Below, one piece after another: positions 1 to 6,572 of a stretch of DNA of 37,359 nt. The DNA is from Caldifarciminota bacterium (GTDB taxonomy: Bacteria > Hydrothermota > Tepidihabitantia > Tepidihabitantales > Tepidihabitantaceae): contig JAPLUO010000186.1 of the NCBI GenBank assembly GCA_026397595.1, positions 1 through 37,359 of the forward strand. Reading direction: 5' to 3'. Position 1 is the stretch's first letter; each line of letters opens with the position of its first letter. The position numbers were made by a program, and so were the translations under genes. Under the pieces are notes generated by a model that saw only the letters and a program-made list of their open reading frames with translations, searched no databases and was not told the DNA's origin.

Positions 1-1
1 C

Positions 2-94
2 TACCGCGCTACACCACGTGGCGAGACCGTCATGACTACGGCGTTGACCTTCCGTCAGACCGATGCTGCACTGCTCAAACGCGAGGCCGCCTGA
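2..94 (+). CDS. possible 3' end of an upstream gene (partial)
   Basis: One plus-strand frame is open from the window edge to a TGA at 92-94, giving about 30 codons that end in LLKREAA. No family is recognisable in so short a tail, and other frames in this stretch are also open for some distance. It is listed only because the repetitive spacer begins immediately after it, which is how other genes in this region end. The beginning lies outside the window. Confidence 0.25.
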   Translation, partial: YRATPRGETVMTTALTFRQTDAALLKREAA

Positions 95-669
95 GAAAAC
101 ATCTTTCAGAAAACGACGATCCTGTACGCTTGTAGTACAGATGGCTCGGAGAGGAACTGAGAGATAACCGCCAAGGTTCCGAATTCCTGACTTCTGCAAT
201 CTAGAATCTGAAATCGCCCGCCCGCCCTGTGTACTGTCTCCTGTCTACTGCCCGCCGACTTCTGACTTCTAGCCTCTAGCTTCTCGCTTCTGACTTCGCC
301 CGTCCCGTCCGCAGTTTTGACTTTTGATATTTGGCTTTTGCCTTTTGCCTTGCGCGCCCTGTATTCATCCGTAGGTTTCGTGCCAGATTCCGCCTCGGGG
401 CATTTTGCACTTTGACTTGCGCTCCTCGTCGCCTCTGCCTCTACCTTTGCCTTTACCTTAACCTTTCCTATCGTGAGGTACATCGTCCAGCCGGTAGGCA
501 TCATCAAGGGACAGGTAGGGAGACCAGCCGGCGTCGGCCTCGACCAGCTCTACGTCGACCTCGGCCACATAGTCACCCGCGTGCAGGAACTTTCTTTTGC
601 GTCGGGTTCCTCGCGTATCAGTCACTGAGACAGATTACCGACGAACTGTATGTCCCCGGGAATCGGGGC
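95..669. repeat. degenerate modular spacer (left block)
   Basis: This stretch is built largely of short, imperfectly repeated phrases: CTTCTGACTTCTAGC-type units (about 240-297), TTTTGACTTTTGATATTTG-type units (301-358 and about 390-430) and CCTTTGCCTTTACCTTAACC-type units (425-470). The same phrases recur at many other places in the first 10 kb. Long open frames across it give low-complexity translations rich in KVKVKAKVE or similar and are not genes. A short candidate frame inside it (473-628) is listed separately. Confidence 0.7.
473..628 (+). CDS. short unidentified ORF, probably a gene fragment
   Basis: A GTG at 473 opens a 51-codon frame ending at TGA 626-628. It starts MRYIVQPVGIIKG and continues with a non-repetitive, ordinary-looking sequence (GVGLDQLYVDLGHIV), unlike the low-complexity DNA before it. 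It begins directly after a CCTTTACCTTAACC module. I do not recognise the family. It may be a short real protein or the remnant of a longer gene cut by the spacer modules on one side. There is no clear Shine-Dalgarno sequence. Confidence 0.3.
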   Translation: MRYIVQPVGIIKGQVGRPAGVGLDQLYVDLGHIVTRVQELSFASGSSRISH

Positions 670-1095
670 TTATCGCCTTGTCGCCCGTCGGAGTCCGGGT
701 GACTTCAGTCTTTCCCAGAATTGACGGGGCGACACGATCTGCACACCCTCAACACTCCCGAGTTCCACCAACTCCTGGTCACCTGTGACGAGCACGTGCG
801 CCTGAGCTGCAACCGCCGCACTCAGGATTGGCAGGTCGTCCCGGTCGCGCAACTCGACATCAGGAGACCGGGCCGGTTGGGCGATGACGGCGTTCTGCTG
901 CAGCAAGCGGATGAAGTCGGCGGCCAGGTCCGGGCCTGCGCCCAGCTTCAACCGCAGTGTCCGCCTGACTTCGTCCAGCACCTGCTGCGAGACAGAGAGG
1001 TCGTGCGAAGCCAGGACCTCACGCAGGACGTCAGCGCAGAGACCGCGCGTTGCCACGGCGCTGACCAGCACATTGGTGTCGACAAAGACCCTCAC
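670..1095 (-). CDS. PIN-domain toxin of a VapBC-like pair
   Basis: This 141-residue protein has the layout of the PIN-domain RNase toxins. The N-terminal strand MRVFVDTNVLVSA carries the first acidic metal ligand (D6), E42 lies in the second conserved region, D86/D87 sit in RDRDDLPIL, and D106 in VLVTGDQEL. These are the usual four acidic positions of a Mg-dependent nuclease that cleaves RNA. The length is normal for the putative-toxin PIN family (COG1569-like). It starts at a GTG that overlaps the stop of the upstream antitoxin by four bases (GTGA, 1092-1095), so the pair is translationally coupled. Its 3' end abuts repetitive DNA but the fold looks complete. The assignment as PIN is firm; the target RNA is unknown. 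Confidence 0.85.
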   Translation of the reverse strand: MRVFVDTNVLVSAVATRGLCADVLREVLASHDLSVSQQVLDEVRRTLRLKLGAGPDLAADFIRLLQQNAVIAQPARSPDVELRDRDDLPILSAAVAAQAHVLVTGDQELVELGSVEGVQIVSPRQFWERLKSPGLRRATRR

Positions 1096-1313
1096 GAGAC
1101 TTCGGTGAACACATCCTCGTCCGTCAGATAACCGCGCGCCCCGGCCAAGGGCATTATCCGCCGCCGCAGCCCCTCGAACCGGCTGATGCGAAGCTGACGG
1201 CGCAGGGCCTCCCGGGCTATCTCACTGCGGTTTTTGCCGGACCGGCGACTCACCTTGGTCAGCAGGTCATCGAGGTCTCGGTCCAGACGGATGGTAAGCG
1301 TGGTTGATTTCAT
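1092..1313 (-). CDS. ribbon-helix-helix antitoxin of the PIN toxin
   Basis: A 73-residue protein beginning MKSTTLTIRLDRDLDDLL, the beta-strand and first helix of a CopG/Arc-type ribbon-helix-helix DNA-binding domain, followed by the turn and second helix around GKNRSEIAREALRRQL. The rest should wrap and block the toxin encoded just downstream, with which it shares a four-base overlap. I prefer the ATG at 1313 to the upstream in-frame start at 1358 because the protein then opens directly with the RHH strand and a promoter (TTGACC-17-TACACT) ends seven bases before it. The near-palindrome ACACAGTGT between promoter and ATG is a plausible autoregulatory operator. Confidence 0.82.
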   Translation of the reverse strand: MKSTTLTIRLDRDLDDLLTKVSRRSGKNRSEIAREALRRQLRISRFEGLRRRIMPLAGARGYLTDEDVFTEVS

Positions 1314-1349
1314 GTAACACAGTGTAAGACAAACTGACGCCGCGGTCAA
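1314..1349 (-). promoter_or_regulatory. leaderless-type promoter and near-palindromic operator of the RHH/PIN pair
   Basis: On the minus strand a TTGACC box (1344-1349) is followed by 17 bases and TACACT (1321-1326), then seven bases to the ATG at 1313. Transcription would start at or next to the start codon. The imperfect palindrome centred on ACACAGTGT overlaps the -10 box and is a candidate binding site for the ribbon-helix-helix protein. Confidence 0.5.
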
Positions 1350-2135
1350 CAATCCCATGACCGCTCACCGCCTACCTGCACACTGGAAACTGCCAACTGG
1401 AAACTGGCACCTCGCGCCTGCGCCGCGCCTGGTCATTGCCTGCAAACTGCCCCCTGCAAACTGGTAACTCGCGCCAGCGTCGCGCCCCTGTGCTACAAGC
1501 GTGCAACAACGTTGTCTTCGCGACGTTGATTCTCTCCGCCGCCTCTGTCTTCGTGCCGGATTCCTCCTCCGGGCATTTTGACATTTGCCTTTTGACCTTT
1601 GACTTGCGCGTCCTACGCGCGATGTGTACAGACTACTGTCCTCTGGCGCTCCGCGCCCGTCCGCCATTTTGCATTTTGATACTTGCATTCTGCAATTTGA
1701 CTTGCGCTCTGGGACTCCTCATCCCTGGTCACTGGTACCTGGTCACTCGCGCGCCGCGCCCATCCCCGGTTTTGACTTTTGGCTTTTGCCTTCTGACTTA
1801 CGCGCAGCGCCCCCTGTCTACTGTGTGCTGACTACTGATTACTGACTTCCGCCTTCGCCCTTGGCGATCTTGGCGGTTCAATTCCGGTTTCACCGAAGAG
1901 GCAGAGGTAAAGGTTGAGGCCAGGGTTGAGGTCACTCGCGGCGCAGCCACGCCCGCCATTTTGACTTTTGATATTTGCATTCTGCAATTTGACTTGCGCT
2001 CCTCGCCCGTGCCTGCCGTCCGCCAGCTTCTGACTTCCAGCCTCTAGCTTCTAGCTTTTGACTTCGCCCCCCGTCCCCTGTGTGCTGTCTACTGTCCCTG
2101 ACCACTCTCCTCCGACGCTCCGCGCCCGCCCGCCC
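1350..2135. repeat. degenerate modular spacer
   Basis: About 790 bases without a credible gene. It contains AACTGGAAACTGGC-type units (1380-1470), three to four copies of a TTTTGAC/TTTTGATATTTGCATTCTGCAATTTG phrase (about 1565-1615, 1660-1705, 1761-1803, 1945-2005), ACTACTGATTACTGACTT-type units (1808-1850), a purine-rich AGAGGTAAAGGTTGAGG run (1900-1930) and CTTCTGACTTCCAGCCTC units (2020-2065). Open frames across it are low-complexity. Confidence 0.7.
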
Positions 2136-2169
2136 TTGACTCTCCTCTCCGGTCTGCTATTCTAGCTCA
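2136..2169 (+). promoter_or_regulatory. leaderless-type promoter of the orphan nucleotidyltransferase
   Basis: TTGACT (2136-2141), a 16-base spacer and TATTCT (2158-2163) are followed by only six bases before the ATG at 2170. Transcription should therefore begin at the A of the start codon. The arrangement matches the promoter of the second nucleotidyltransferase at 7118-7151 almost base for base in layout. Confidence 0.6.
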
Positions 2170-2514
2170 ATGCTGGACCTGAAACTCAACGAACTCGGGT
2201 CGCTCCGGAAGCTCAAGGAGGCTCTCGCCCGCGACTTCCGGCTCGTCGAGTTGCGTCTTTTCGGCTCCAAGGCACGAGGCGACTCTGACCCCGAGTCCGA
2301 CATCGACGTTCTCATCGTGCTGGAAGAACTCGACCGGGAAATCCGCAAGCAAGTGTCCGCCCTCTGCTGCGACCTGAGCATCGACCATCATGTTGTCATC
2401 TCTCCAATCCTCTACTCATTGGCCGAATTCACCTCCGGTCACACCCGGATTACCCCGTTCTACCAGAACGTCGAGCGCGAGGGCGTGCCGTACGGAAGGT
2501 TAAGGCTAAGGTGA
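2170..2514 (+). CDS. orphan minimal nucleotidyltransferase (MNT-type)
   Basis: A 114-residue protein with the polymerase-beta-type nucleotidyltransferase motif: FGSKARGDSDPESDIDVLI at residues 31-49, with G32-S33 and the two metal-binding aspartates D44 and D46. MNT proteins of this size are normally antitoxins that modify a HEPN RNase partner with AMP. Here no HEPN gene follows; repetitive DNA does. The last residues (GRLRLR and the TGA stop) are encoded by an AAGGTTAAGGCTAAGG module, so the native C-terminus and perhaps the partner gene were lost when that module arrived. Fold assignment is firm; activity of the truncated form is uncertain. Confidence 0.75.
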   Translation: MLDLKLNELGSLRKLKEALARDFRLVELRLFGSKARGDSDPESDIDVLIVLEELDREIRKQVSALCCDLSIDHHVVISPILYSLAEFTSGHTRITPFYQNVEREGVPYGRLRLR

Positions 2515-2665
2515 AGGTAAAGGTGAAGAAGGAAACCCAATGACCTCAGCCTCGACCCCTCTACCTCTACCTTTCCTCAGTTGACTTCAACCTCCAATCT
2601 GTGTCAATCTGTGGAATCTGTGGATAAGCTCTCGTCTTCAACCTTAACCTTAACCTTGACCTTTC
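2490..2665. repeat. inverted AAGGTT/AACCTT module pair
   Basis: A purine-rich run (about 2497-2530, GGTTAAGGCTAAGGTGAAGG-type) is followed by pyrimidine-rich runs of the complementary kind at 2555-2576 and 2638-2665. The two orientations face each other and could pair. The left run supplies the last codons of the nucleotidyltransferase. Between them lies the repeated phrase CAATCTGTGGAATCTGTGG. No gene is visible from 2515 to 2919. Confidence 0.55.
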
Positions 2666-2694
2666 CTGCCGACGAACTGCCGAGACCCGACGTC

Positions 2695-2732
2695 AACTCG
2701 GAAGCGGTAGACTTCCGAGCTGCTTCCGAGTT
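2695..2732. terminator. 11-bp-stem hairpin of unknown role
   Basis: AACTCGGAAGC (2695-2705) and GCTTCCGAGTT (2722-2732) are perfect inverted repeats separated by 16 bases. A second GC-rich palindromic stretch (GGCCGGTCGGCCGGCGCGCC) follows at 2748-2767. There is no U-tract on the plus strand directly after the stem, so intrinsic termination is not certain; it could also be a repeat-associated hairpin. Confidence 0.4.
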
Positions 2733-2885
2733 CCTTTCCGGGCGGGGCCGGTCGGCCGGCGCGCCGGCTCCGGCCTGGCACCCCTCGCGCCGCCACTTGT
2801 CCATTTCCCCTTTCCTCTTCTCCACTTGACCCCTCGTGCACTAGAGCACTAGACCACTAGACCACTCTCGGTCGCTTTCCTTCGT

Positions 2886-2919
2886 TTGACTTTCGGGCAG
2901 CGGGCACTATCCTAACCGC
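2886..2919 (+). promoter_or_regulatory. leaderless-type promoter upstream of the ORF6N gene
   Basis: TTGACT (2886-2891), 16 bases, TATCCT (2908-2913), then six bases to a GTG at 2920. The geometry is the same as at the two nucleotidyltransferase genes. Confidence 0.5.
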
Positions 2920-2985
2920 GTGTCTGGAACGGGCCGCGCCATTCGGAAGAGACTCGCGACCGTGAGCGTACGAGTGGGCTGGTGA
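2920..2985 (+). CDS. possible 21-aa leader peptide coupled to ORF6N gene
   Basis: A GTG placed six bases after the -10 box opens a 21-codon frame (starts MSGTGRAIRKRLAT) whose TGA at 2983-2985 overlaps the ATG at 2985 of the ORF6N gene in a TGATG arrangement. Without it the ORF6N gene would have a 72-base leader and no good Shine-Dalgarno site. Coupled re-initiation is therefore a reasonable explanation for how the downstream gene is translated. The peptide is basic and not recognisable. This is an inference from geometry. Confidence 0.35.
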   Translation: MSGTGRAIRKRLATVSVRVGW

Positions 2986-3539
2986 TGACAGACAAGGGCG
3001 GATACCTCATTCCGACTGAACGTATAGACAACGCGATACTGGAGATTCGCGGGCGCAAAGTAATGCTGAGTCACGACTTGGCCGCCCTATACGGTGTTTC
3101 CACCAAGGCGTTCAACCAGGCGGTCAAGCGCAACGCGGACCGTTTTCCGCCCGACTTCATGTTCCAGCTTACTTGGGAAGAGGCCCAGGCTTTAAGGTCA
3201 CAATTTGTGACCTTAAACGGTGTCGGTTCAAGATCGCAATCTGCGACCTTGAAGCGTGGCGGCCATATCAAGTACCTGCCCTACGCCTTCTCGGAACACG
3301 GGGCAGTGATGGCGGCAACCATACTGAACTCGCCGCGGGCGGTTGAAGTGAGCGTCTTCGTGGTCCGCGCCTTTGTGCGCCTCAGCCGTGTTGCCGCGGA
3401 CCAACGCCAGGTCGCGCTCAAGCTGGCCGAAATCGAAGCCAAGCTCTCCGTACACGACCAGAGCTTGAAGGCAGTCTTCGATGCCCTCCGCCAGCTTATG
3501 CAGCCGCCCGCTCCGCCTCGCCTTCTGCCCTCTCCCTAA
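2985..3539 (+). CDS. ORF6N-domain DNA-binding protein
   Basis: This roughly 184-residue protein carries the ORF6N domain, known from phage anti-repressor-like KilA-N/ORF6N proteins and common in bacterial islands. Recognisable parts are IRGRKVMLSHDLAALYGVST (residues about 21-40), the KRNADRFPPDFMFQLT segment and HIKYLPYAFSEHGAVMAA. The C-terminal half is helical, with an LAEIEAKLSVHDQSLKAVFDAL coiled-coil-like stretch. The family is thought to bind DNA; a specific role here cannot be given. Two near-perfect palindromes lie inside the coding sequence at 3191-3217 and 3227-3253. The last residues (PPRLLPSP) and stop merge into a CTAACTCCTAACCCC repeat. The ATG at 2985 is preferred over the GTG at 2982 because it overlaps the leader-peptide stop. 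Confidence 0.8.
   Translation: MTDKGGYLIPTERIDNAILEIRGRKVMLSHDLAALYGVSTKAFNQAVKRNADRFPPDFMFQLTWEEAQALRSQFVTLNGVGSRSQSATLKRGGHIKYLPYAFSEHGAVMAATILNSPRAVEVSVFVVRAFVRLSRVAADQRQVALKLAEIEAKLSVHDQSLKAVFDALRQLMQPPAPPRLLPSP
3191..3253. repeat. two tandem palindromes inside the ORF6N gene
   Basis: The first palindrome (3191-3217) is perfect, with 13-base arms around a single central base (3204); its core is AAGGTCACAATTTGTGACC. The second (3227-3253) has 12-base arms with one mismatch around three bases. They encode the related peptides RSQFVTLN and RSQSATLK, so the pair looks like a duplicated hairpin unit within the gene. Confidence 0.75.
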
Positions 3540-3968
3540 CTCCTAACCCCTAACTCCTAACTCTTGCTTCACCGCCCACGACCGGCCGGCCCGACAGCAC
3601 CGCAGGCGCTGACCGCCCTCTCGCAACTCGTGGGCGACGAGCTCAAGCTCAGGCCGTGAGCGTCCCGTTTGGGTCATTGAGACATTGGAGCTTGTCTGTA
3701 ATTTGGGATTTGGAGTTTGGGATTCCCCGCGTCCTCGCGGGCGCAACTCGCAACTCGCAACTCGCAACTTTCTCGGGCCTTAACCTCTACCTCAACCTCA
3801 GCCTTTCCCACTCCCCGTCCGCCACTTTGCCATTTCCCCTTTCCACTTTCCCCTTGGCGTCCCCTCGTCCGCCACTTTGCCTTTTGATATTTGCATTCTG
3901 CAATTTGCCTTGCACCCCGCGCCCGTCCCTCTCTTCCTTCCCCTCCCTCTCTTTCCCGCCTGCGGTCA
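3540..3968. repeat. degenerate modular spacer
   Basis: About 430 bases without a gene. It holds CTAACTCCTAACCCCTAACTCC (3536-3562) repeats, an AACTCGCAACTCGCAACT run (3743-3770), AACCTCTACCTCAACCTC (3781-3803), and a further copy of the TTTTGATATTTGCATTCTGC phrase (3868-3920). Confidence 0.65.
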
Positions 3969-3997
3969 TTGACATCCGCGCGGTATCAGTGGATAAT
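3969..3997 (+). promoter_or_regulatory. strong sigma70-type promoter for the TIR-like two-gene unit
   Basis: TTGACA (3969-3974), 17 bases, GATAAT (3992-3997). Unlike most promoters here it leaves a leader of about 28 bases that contains AAAGGAAA (4020-4027), a usable Shine-Dalgarno site, before the ATG at 4032. Confidence 0.6.
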
Positions 3998-4031
3998 TGA
4001 CCAAGAGCCAACCGGTCCGAAAGGAAACGAC

Positions 4032-4271
4032 ATGTCAGCAACACGCCCGAGAGTCATTGGCCGGCCTGCCGCCCGGCTGAGCCGCGCACGCGAAACCGCC
4101 TTCAGGAAGGCGGTGCGAGACGTGCTTGCCGGGCGTGGGGGGAATGGACGCGGGCATTCCGAAGCCCGAATCGGCAGAACCGAGCCGTGCTACACGCAGA
4201 GCCTGGCCGAACACCTGAAACCGTTCTCGGGCTCGCGCGTCCGGCGTGCTCGATCGCGGGTGCCGCGCTAG
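4032..4271 (+). CDS. small basic protein upstream of the TIR-like gene
   Basis: A 79-residue, arginine-rich protein starting MSATRPRVIGRPAARLSR. It is not recognised. Support for its being real is positional: it is the first ATG after a near-consensus promoter, has AAAGGAAA four bases upstream, and its TAG is followed with no gap by the ATG of the next gene at 4272. It could be a regulatory or partner subunit of the downstream TIR-like protein, or a leader that delivers ribosomes to it. Its composition (high Arg, Ala, Gly) is close to what random frames in GC-rich DNA give, so the call is cautious. Confidence 0.45.
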   Translation: MSATRPRVIGRPAARLSRARETAFRKAVRDVLAGRGGNGRGHSEARIGRTEPCYTQSLAEHLKPFSGSRVRRARSRVPR

Positions 4272-4934
4272 ATGCCGGCTGCGCGCTACAACACAAACGT
4301 CTTCGTAAACTGCCCCTTCGATCCTGCGTTTGCCCCGCTCTTTGACGCGCTCACATTCGCGGTCCTCGACTGCGGCTACACGCCGCGCTGTACGCTTGAG
4401 ATTCAGGATTCCGGGCAGTCGCGCATAGACAAAGTCCATGCGCTCATCGAGCAGTCGCGATGTGGTATACACGACATCTCGCGCACCCAGCCTAATGCCG
4501 GCAGCCGGCTCCCGCGTTTCAACATGCCTTTCGAACTCGGGCTGTTCCTCGGCGCCCGACGGTTCGGTTCAGGCAAGCAGCGGAACAAAGCCTGCCTGAT
4601 TCTGGACCGGGACCGCTACCGCTACCAGAAATACCTGTCGGACATCGCCGGTCAGGACATCAGGGCTCACCACAACCGCGTCGAAGACGCGATAACAGCG
4701 GTCCGCGACTGGCTCAGCCCGTTGACCAGTGGTCGCCCGTTGCCGGGCGGCGGAGAAGTCACCCGGCGTTATCGGGTTTTCCGGAGAGCGCTGCCCGCAC
4801 TCTGCCGCAGCCTCAGACTGGATCGCGAAAGCCTCACGTTCACCGACTACACGAACCTCATTTCTTTCTGGCTACAGGAAGAAAGCCGTCTGTCGCGCCA
4901 GCGCCCGCCGGCCCGACATCACCGTCAACGCTGA
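4272..4934 (+). CDS. conserved protein with TIR/nucleoside-deoxyribosyltransferase-like signature
   Basis: A 220-residue protein opening with a strand and FVNCPFD (residues 11-17), then LEIQDSGQSRIDKVHALIEQSRCGIHDIS in outline (42-70) and RFNMPFELGLFLGA (82-95). The order (Rossmann-like first strand, helix, 'R-x-x-K-x-x-x-L-I-x-x-S' helix, 'GIHDIS' strand, then 'N-x-P-x-E-L-G' helix) is what TIR and nucleoside 2-deoxyribosyltransferase folds share; E88 would be the catalytic glutamate that attacks NAD or a nucleoside. The C-terminal third (IAGQDI, VRDWL) is typical of a widespread uncharacterised family. I infer a possible NAD- or nucleotide-degrading effector, perhaps in defence. The family recognition is solid; the enzymatic role is not demonstrated. 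Confidence 0.65.
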   Translation: MPAARYNTNVFVNCPFDPAFAPLFDALTFAVLDCGYTPRCTLEIQDSGQSRIDKVHALIEQSRCGIHDISRTQPNAGSRLPRFNMPFELGLFLGARRFGSGKQRNKACLILDRDRYRYQKYLSDIAGQDIRAHHNRVEDAITAVRDWLSPLTSGRPLPGGGEVTRRYRVFRRALPALCRSLRLDRESLTFTDYTNLISFWLQEESRLSRQRPPARHHRQR

Positions 4935-4965
4935 CCGTCGACTCGACCACCAGAGCGCTCGGGCA

Positions 4966-5093
4966 CTAGGAGTGTGTCGGAGAACCGGCTATTCTGGACG
5001 CACAACCACCACCAGTTGACGCCGGCCTCGCGCAGCACCGCAATAGGTTGTAGCACCGTGACTCTGTCAAGGGGTTCTCCGACAGACTCCTAG
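4966..5093. mobile_element. MITE-like element with CTAG flanks
   Basis: A 128-bp unit bounded by inverted repeats: GAGTGTGTCGGAGAACC at 4970-4986 and its complement with one mismatch at 5073-5089, each preceded or followed by CTAG (4966-4969 and 5090-5093), which would be a 4-bp target duplication. The interior has no transposase. Such CTAG/YTAR duplications are known for IS5-group elements, so this is probably a non-autonomous derivative or a deleted insertion sequence. Coordinates include both CTAG copies. Confidence 0.7.
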
Positions 5094-5304
5094 AGCACTT
5101 CCTTCCTCACTTCTGACTTCTGCTACAAGAAGACCCTTCGGCTTCCTTCAGCGTGACAGTTCCTGTCGTCTGTGGATAGTTCTCTCCGGACCTTGGTGAC
5201 TTGGTGTCTTGGTGGTTGAATCCGGTTCCGTCTTGGCGACCTTGGCGTTCTTGGCGGTTCAAGTCCTGTCCGTTTCTTTCGTGGCTCCCATGTCGGTTTC
5301 AGGG
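5094..5304. repeat. degenerate modular spacer
   Basis: Between the MITE-like element and the RelE-type toxin. It contains a CTTCGGCTTCCTTCAGCGTGACAG phrase (about 5131-5154) related to the dispersed repeat at 8186-8240, and TTGGCGACCTTGGCGTTCTTGG units (5233-5262). No gene seen. Confidence 0.55.
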
Positions 5305-5556
5305 TCAGGCCAACCTCTCATACTCGTCGTGGGACCCGATCCAGAACCAGTAGAACCTTTCGCCCTCAAGCAACGCTAGGGCGCGAAATCCTCGCGTGAC
5401 CCGCACGGCCCAGACCTCGCCGACTTTCTTGAATCGGAGAGAAGGATGGCGCGGATTTGCGCGCCACAGCGTGAAGGACCGGCGGGCGCGAGCCTGAATG
5501 TCTGGAGGAAGGGCATCGAACAACGCCCGGAAGTCACTTGTGGTCGAGGATTTCAT
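5305..5556 (-). CDS. RelE/ParE-type toxin
   Basis: An 83-residue protein (from the ATG at 5556) with the compact RelE/ParE layout: FRALFDALPPDIQARARRSF helix, a strand containing RFKKVG, then WAVRVTRGFRALALLEGERF and the final WFWIGSHDEYERL strand-helix. The SHDEYE end is characteristic of RelE-like mRNA interferases and related ParE proteins. The start chosen overlaps the antitoxin's end by 23 bases; an upstream ATG at 5583 would add nine residues of non-family sequence. It follows its antitoxin in the usual antitoxin-toxin order. Confidence 0.8.
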   Translation of the reverse strand: MKSSTTSDFRALFDALPPDIQARARRSFTLWRANPRHPSLRFKKVGEVWAVRVTRGFRALALLEGERFYWFWIGSHDEYERLA

Positions 5557-5770
5557 CAAGGGGCTTCGTATTGCCGGCCGCAATGTCGTCTCTTGCGCGG
5601 TCGAGCAGCCCCTGCAGCCGCCCGCCCGGCCGGCAGTCGGCTGCTATCGCCTCGTACCACGCGTCCATCCGCTGGGCCTCAAAGTCAGCAAGCCAGGCAA
5701 ACAACTCGTCCAACTCCGCGTCCGCCAACGCGCTGACCTCGGCGACAATCTTCTCCACTGTCCGTGTCAT
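5534..5770 (-). CDS. antitoxin of the RelE/ParE-type pair
   Basis: A 78-residue acidic protein starting MTRTVEKIVAEVSALADAEL, with a helical ELDELFAWLADFEAQRMDAW middle and a C-terminal DDIAAGNTKPLDEIL that resembles the toxin-binding tail of small addiction-module antitoxins (RelB/CHP02574-like). The ATG at 5770 lies eight bases after a TATACT box and is preferred to the start at 5803, which would lie within the promoter. Its end overlaps the toxin start. Confidence 0.7.
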   Translation of the reverse strand: MTRTVEKIVAEVSALADAELDELFAWLADFEAQRMDAWYEAIAADCRPGGRLQGLLDRARDDIAAGNTKPLDEILDHK

Positions 5771-5807
5771 GATGGTCAAGTATATAGCGCGGCCGTAAGG
5801 CAATCAA
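5771..5807 (-). promoter_or_regulatory. near-leaderless promoter of the RelE/ParE-type pair
   Basis: On the minus strand TTGATT (5802-5807), 17 bases, TATACT (5779-5784), then eight bases to the ATG. Transcription would start one or two bases before the start codon. Confidence 0.5.
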
Positions 5808-6122
5808 GTGGTGAAATCGCCCCGCTACTCATAGTTCTCGGTTCGTGGTTCTTGGTCATTCGGGCTTTGCTGGTTGAATGGTTATTGGGATTTGGTGCTT
5901 GGTCATTGACTGCAAACTGCCAACTGGTTCTTGGTTGTTGGTTCCAGGTCCGTAGTCCTTGGTGCGCGGTTCCCCCTGGAAACTGCCACCTGGAAACTGG
6001 TCACTCGCGGCAGCGTCGCGCCCGCCTTGCTTTGTCCTTAGTACTTGCGACTTTGTCCTTGCGCTCCCCGCGCGTCTGACGGATTCAGCTTCCGCTCAAT
6101 CGCCCGACGCACGTCGCTCGCC
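5808..6122. repeat. degenerate modular spacer
   Basis: Built from GGTTCTTGGTTGTTGGTTCC-type units (about 5833-5950) and CTGGAAACTGCCACCTGG units (5905-6003). No gene seen; the open frames through it are low-complexity. Confidence 0.6.
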
Positions 6123-6533
6123 TTATGACACCGGGGCATTGCACCTGATTGCTCGTCGCAGGATACGCTTCCAGGACAACGGCAGCCTGCCCAGCGTACC
6201 GGACTTCATGCTCCGGAGTTCCTCGAAAAGCTCGACGATTTGCCGCTTGACGCCGGCTACGGCCTCCGACTCCGTTGTGCCGCTCGCGTAGACCTCGACG
6301 TCGGGCCACCGGGCCACGACTTCGTCCTTGTACTCCTCCAGAGCGATGGTGACGTCCGAAAGCAGAGTGTAGCGCCTATCGCCCAGGTCCGTAATGACCG
6401 AAAGATACGTCCTCGGACGGTCCTCCAACTCATGCTCGATTTGGTTGACTCGCTCCCGAAGACCATCCACGGTTTGCCTCAGGTCAAGCAGGGCCGAACG
6501 CCGGGTCCGGGCGCTTCTGCCCGAAGCCCTCAC
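6123..6533 (-). CDS. conserved hypothetical protein, HicB-like size, MRSxTLGxLP type
   Basis: From a GTG at 6533 the product has 136 residues. An N-terminal coiled-coil-like helix (LRQTVDGLRERVNQIEHELE) is followed by a compact domain with YLSVITDLGDRRYTLLSDV, EEYKDEVVARWPDVEVYASG, TESEAVAGVKRQIVELFEEL and a final LGRLPLSWKRILRRAI. I recognise this as a recurrent family of small proteins in accessory regions, resembling HicB-like partial RNase H folds in its 'arwpevevyasGeTeaeAi' phrase, but no function is established. The start is uncertain: the good promoter at 6573-6601 leads first to an out-of-frame ATG at 6567. Confidence 0.6.
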   Translation of the reverse strand: MRASGRSARTRRSALLDLRQTVDGLRERVNQIEHELEDRPRTYLSVITDLGDRRYTLLSDVTIALEEYKDEVVARWPDVEVYASGTTESEAVAGVKRQIVELFEELRSMKSGTLGRLPLSWKRILRRAIRCNAPVS

Positions 6534-6572
6534 AGTTTTCAATGGCAAACGACACAGTAGATGCCATACCTC

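Noticed and set aside
426-470. Telomere-like CCTTAACC hexamers as real telomeric repeats
   Set aside because: Units are imperfect, occur internally and in both orientations, and also within genes.
106-507. 133-codon minus-strand frame rich in KVKVKAKVEAEA
   Set aside because: It is a translation of repeat modules, with no domain, and other frames are equally open.
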